From positions 1 to 5,061 of the forward strand of contig PFTH01000178.1 in assembly GCA_002789465.1 (NCBI GenBank): a DNA stretch of 5,061 nucleotides, in the 5' to 3' direction. Every line of letters begins with the position of its first letter. Within the stretch, counting starts at the first letter, position 1. Below, piece by piece: positions 3,719-5,061 of the stretch. The translations under genes and the position numbers were made by a program. The notes under the pieces are model-generated. The model was given only the letters and a program-made list of their open reading frames with translations, made no database searches and had not been told where the DNA came from. This stretch comes from Candidatus Roizmanbacteria bacterium CG_4_9_14_0_8_um_filter_34_12. GTDB lineage: Bacteria > Patescibacteriota > Microgenomatia > UBA1406 > GWC2-37-13.

Positions 3719-4996
3719 ATGACTAAAAAATCTATGATTAAATTCAAATATTTATCAAAAGAAAAGATCTTTAAATTATGGAGATTAATGCTTATTCCTA
3801 TTTATATTTTAGTTGTTTTTCACTTCCTAAAAGATATAACCCAAGACATACTCCAAATACCAACAATTTTAGACTTTTTAGGAGATGTAAACGAAGACCT
3901 GTCTCGTTTACCAGAAACTCTTGTTTGGTTTTATCATTGGGCAATGGTTAATACTTTTTTTATTGAGTTGTTTTTGCTGGTTGCTATTCCTAAGTGTTGG
4001 AAAACTAAACAATCTTCGAAACTTGATTTGGCCATTTTAATTTCGTTGTTTTATTTACTTGCGATGTTTTCTCTGGCTACTCTGCTTGATCCAAAATATC
4101 AATGGATATTACTAGGTGGTAATTTGCAACAAAACACTCAAGAGAGTAAAGCAGAGAAAGTAGGCAAAAAGATCTCAATCCTTTCTTACAATGTTTTAGG
4201 AGGAGCTTATACGAAAAAAATATTGGATGGACTAAGCCACAAAATTGCTAAACCTGATGTTGCTTGCTTCCAAGAATTTCCAGAAAATATCAATTTGTCT
4301 TCGCAATTTGAAAAGTATTTTGGACCTGATTATTCGTCAGAAAAAAGCTTGAGTTTGATATTTCCGGAAAGGAAATTTGGTTTAGCAACATTTTATAATC
4401 GGGAAAAATTTGAGCTGTTAAACTCAAAAATATTACATCTTTCAAGCCCAAATTGGACCATCTGGGAGAATATATTTACTTTCTCTCTCAAAGATGGATT
4501 TTCAGGACCTTACGATCGCACTGCTTTGATAACCGTATTCAAACACGATGGAATACCGTTGACGGTGGTTAATACTCATTTAGGCTGGGAAGGTGGATTA
4601 AATAATCAAAGTCGTCAACTAAATCAGATTTTAAGCGCTCTAGAACGATCAAATATAAATAACAATGTAGTTTTATGCGGTGATTTCAATGTAAATATTC
4701 GAAGTAAAACATCTCGTCCTTTCTTTGAAAAATTAGAACAGACAGATTTCCACGATTTCACAGACAATATTGCTTATTCTGCAAATTTGTCATCTTCATT
4801 TTCGTCTCCAGAGGATAAAATGAAAATTGTAAAATCTTCGCTTAAAATAATGGTTAAAGTATTGAAATATTTGGGAGTAAATACTAAACAAAAAATTGAT
4901 TACATTTTTGCTAAAGATTTGAGGTGGTCTTTTAGCGAGGTTTACGAAATTGAAGGATCAGATCATTATCCTATTTTTGTAGAATTAGTTCTTTAA
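3719..4996 (+). CDS. Membrane-anchored endonuclease/exonuclease/phosphatase (EEP) family protein
   Basis: EEP enzymes are metal-dependent phosphodiesterases or phosphatases acting on nucleic acids, lipids or sugar phosphates. The catalytic domain (about 150-425) has every expected motif: ILSYNVLGG with Asn158, VACFQEF with Glu186, DRTAL (266-270), NTHLGWEGG with His287, LCGDFNV with Asp321-Asp322/Asn324 region (GDFN at 321-324), KIDYIF with Asp394, and GSDHYPIF with Asp415-His416. It should therefore be active. Three hydrophobic segments precede it, at about 20-38, 70-90 and 103-122. A Lys/Arg-rich N-terminus and a Lys-rich loop (91-101) contrast with an acidic loop (39-66). By the positive-inside rule this puts the enzyme domain outside the membrane. 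No Shine-Dalgarno site is seen; ATG 3719 is preferred over Met6 only because it is first. The substrate is unknown: extracellular nuclease and membrane-lipid phosphodiesterase both fit. Confidence 0.9.
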   Translation: MTKKSMIKFKYLSKEKIFKLWRLMLIPIYILVVFHFLKDITQDILQIPTILDFLGDVNEDLSRLPETLVWFYHWAMVNTFFIELFLLVAIPKCWKTKQSSKLDLAILISLFYLLAMFSLATLLDPKYQWILLGGNLQQNTQESKAEKVGKKISILSYNVLGGAYTKKILDGLSHKIAKPDVACFQEFPENINLSSQFEKYFGPDYSSEKSLSLIFPERKFGLATFYNREKFELLNSKILHLSSPNWTIWENIFTFSLKDGFSGPYDRTALITVFKHDGIPLTVVNTHLGWEGGLNNQSRQLNQILSALERSNINNNVVLCGDFNVNIRSKTSRPFFEKLEQTDFHDFTDNIAYSANLSSSFSSPEDKMKIVKSSLKIMVKVLKYLGVNTKQKIDYIFAKDLRWSFSEVYEIEGSDHYPIFVELVL

Positions 4997-5061
4997 AATT
5001 TTTGCGTTTTTCTTCATTCTTTATTACGGCGGCTCTCGGCGGACTTGAATTTTCCCTTTGC
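4987..5061 (+). repeat. Second partial copy of the D element (D2), cut by the window edge
   Basis: TAAAATTTTTGCGTTTT (4994-5010) is identical to 3427-3443, and AGTTCTTT stands before it in both places, directly adjacent here and 18 nt further upstream in D1. GGCGGACTTG near 5039 recalls GGCGGACAAG in D1. The match begins inside the last codons of the EEP gene and includes its TAA stop. The remaining bases, to the right edge, are non-coding and contain no terminator-like hairpin that I can see. Confidence 0.5.

Overview
The window is AT-rich, with compact genes separated by GC-rich, hairpin-filled spacers. Apart from one start with a purine-rich site 4 nt upstream, which belongs to a four-codon mini-ORF, no start codon has a clear Shine-Dalgarno site. 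UGA is used as a stop, so the code is the standard bacterial one. Small proteins, short glycosyltransferases and a large share of structured intergenic repeats suggest a Patescibacteria/CPR-type genome, Parcubacteria-like. This is inference from style only; no marker gene is present.

Layout, left to right. (1) 1-170, minus strand: the first 56 codons of an unrecognised Leu-rich protein that runs off the left edge. (2) 171-588: no gene, but a degenerate tRNA-like sequence on the minus strand with a 32-bp palindrome in its T loop, fused to copy A of a structured repeat that includes a good intrinsic terminator. (3) 589-2418, minus strand: a small DUF5678-like protein, a retropepsin-like (clan AA, DTGF) aspartic protease overlapping it by 4 bp, a headless fragment of what looks like a small membrane protein (1604-1753), and a class I SAM-dependent methyltransferase. 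(4) 2419-2718: divergent spacer with repeat copy B and a four-codon mini-ORF. (5) 2719-3399, plus strand: a GT-A family 2 glycosyltransferase. (6) 3400-3718: a spacer with a second structured element (D1), repeat copy C and a probable promoter. (7) 3719-4996, plus strand: a membrane-anchored endonuclease/exonuclease/phosphatase (EEP) protein. (8) 4997-5061: start of another spacer that shares a 17-nt identity with D1.

The genes do not form one obvious pathway. The protease and its small partner are almost certainly co-translated. The glycosyltransferase and the EEP protein both suit cell-envelope or surface work, but each sits behind its own repeat copy and may be a separate transcription unit.

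The most unusual content is the spacer repeat. Three copies (A, B, C) share module order: a 27-nt core, TTTCAAA, one or more long GC-rich hairpins of unrelated sequence, a T-rich tract, GCGCGCGAYTTTTG, and a final hairpin whose sequence differs in each copy while its pairing is kept. The family looks like a mobile or regulatory structured element, possibly combining a terminator with a promoter.
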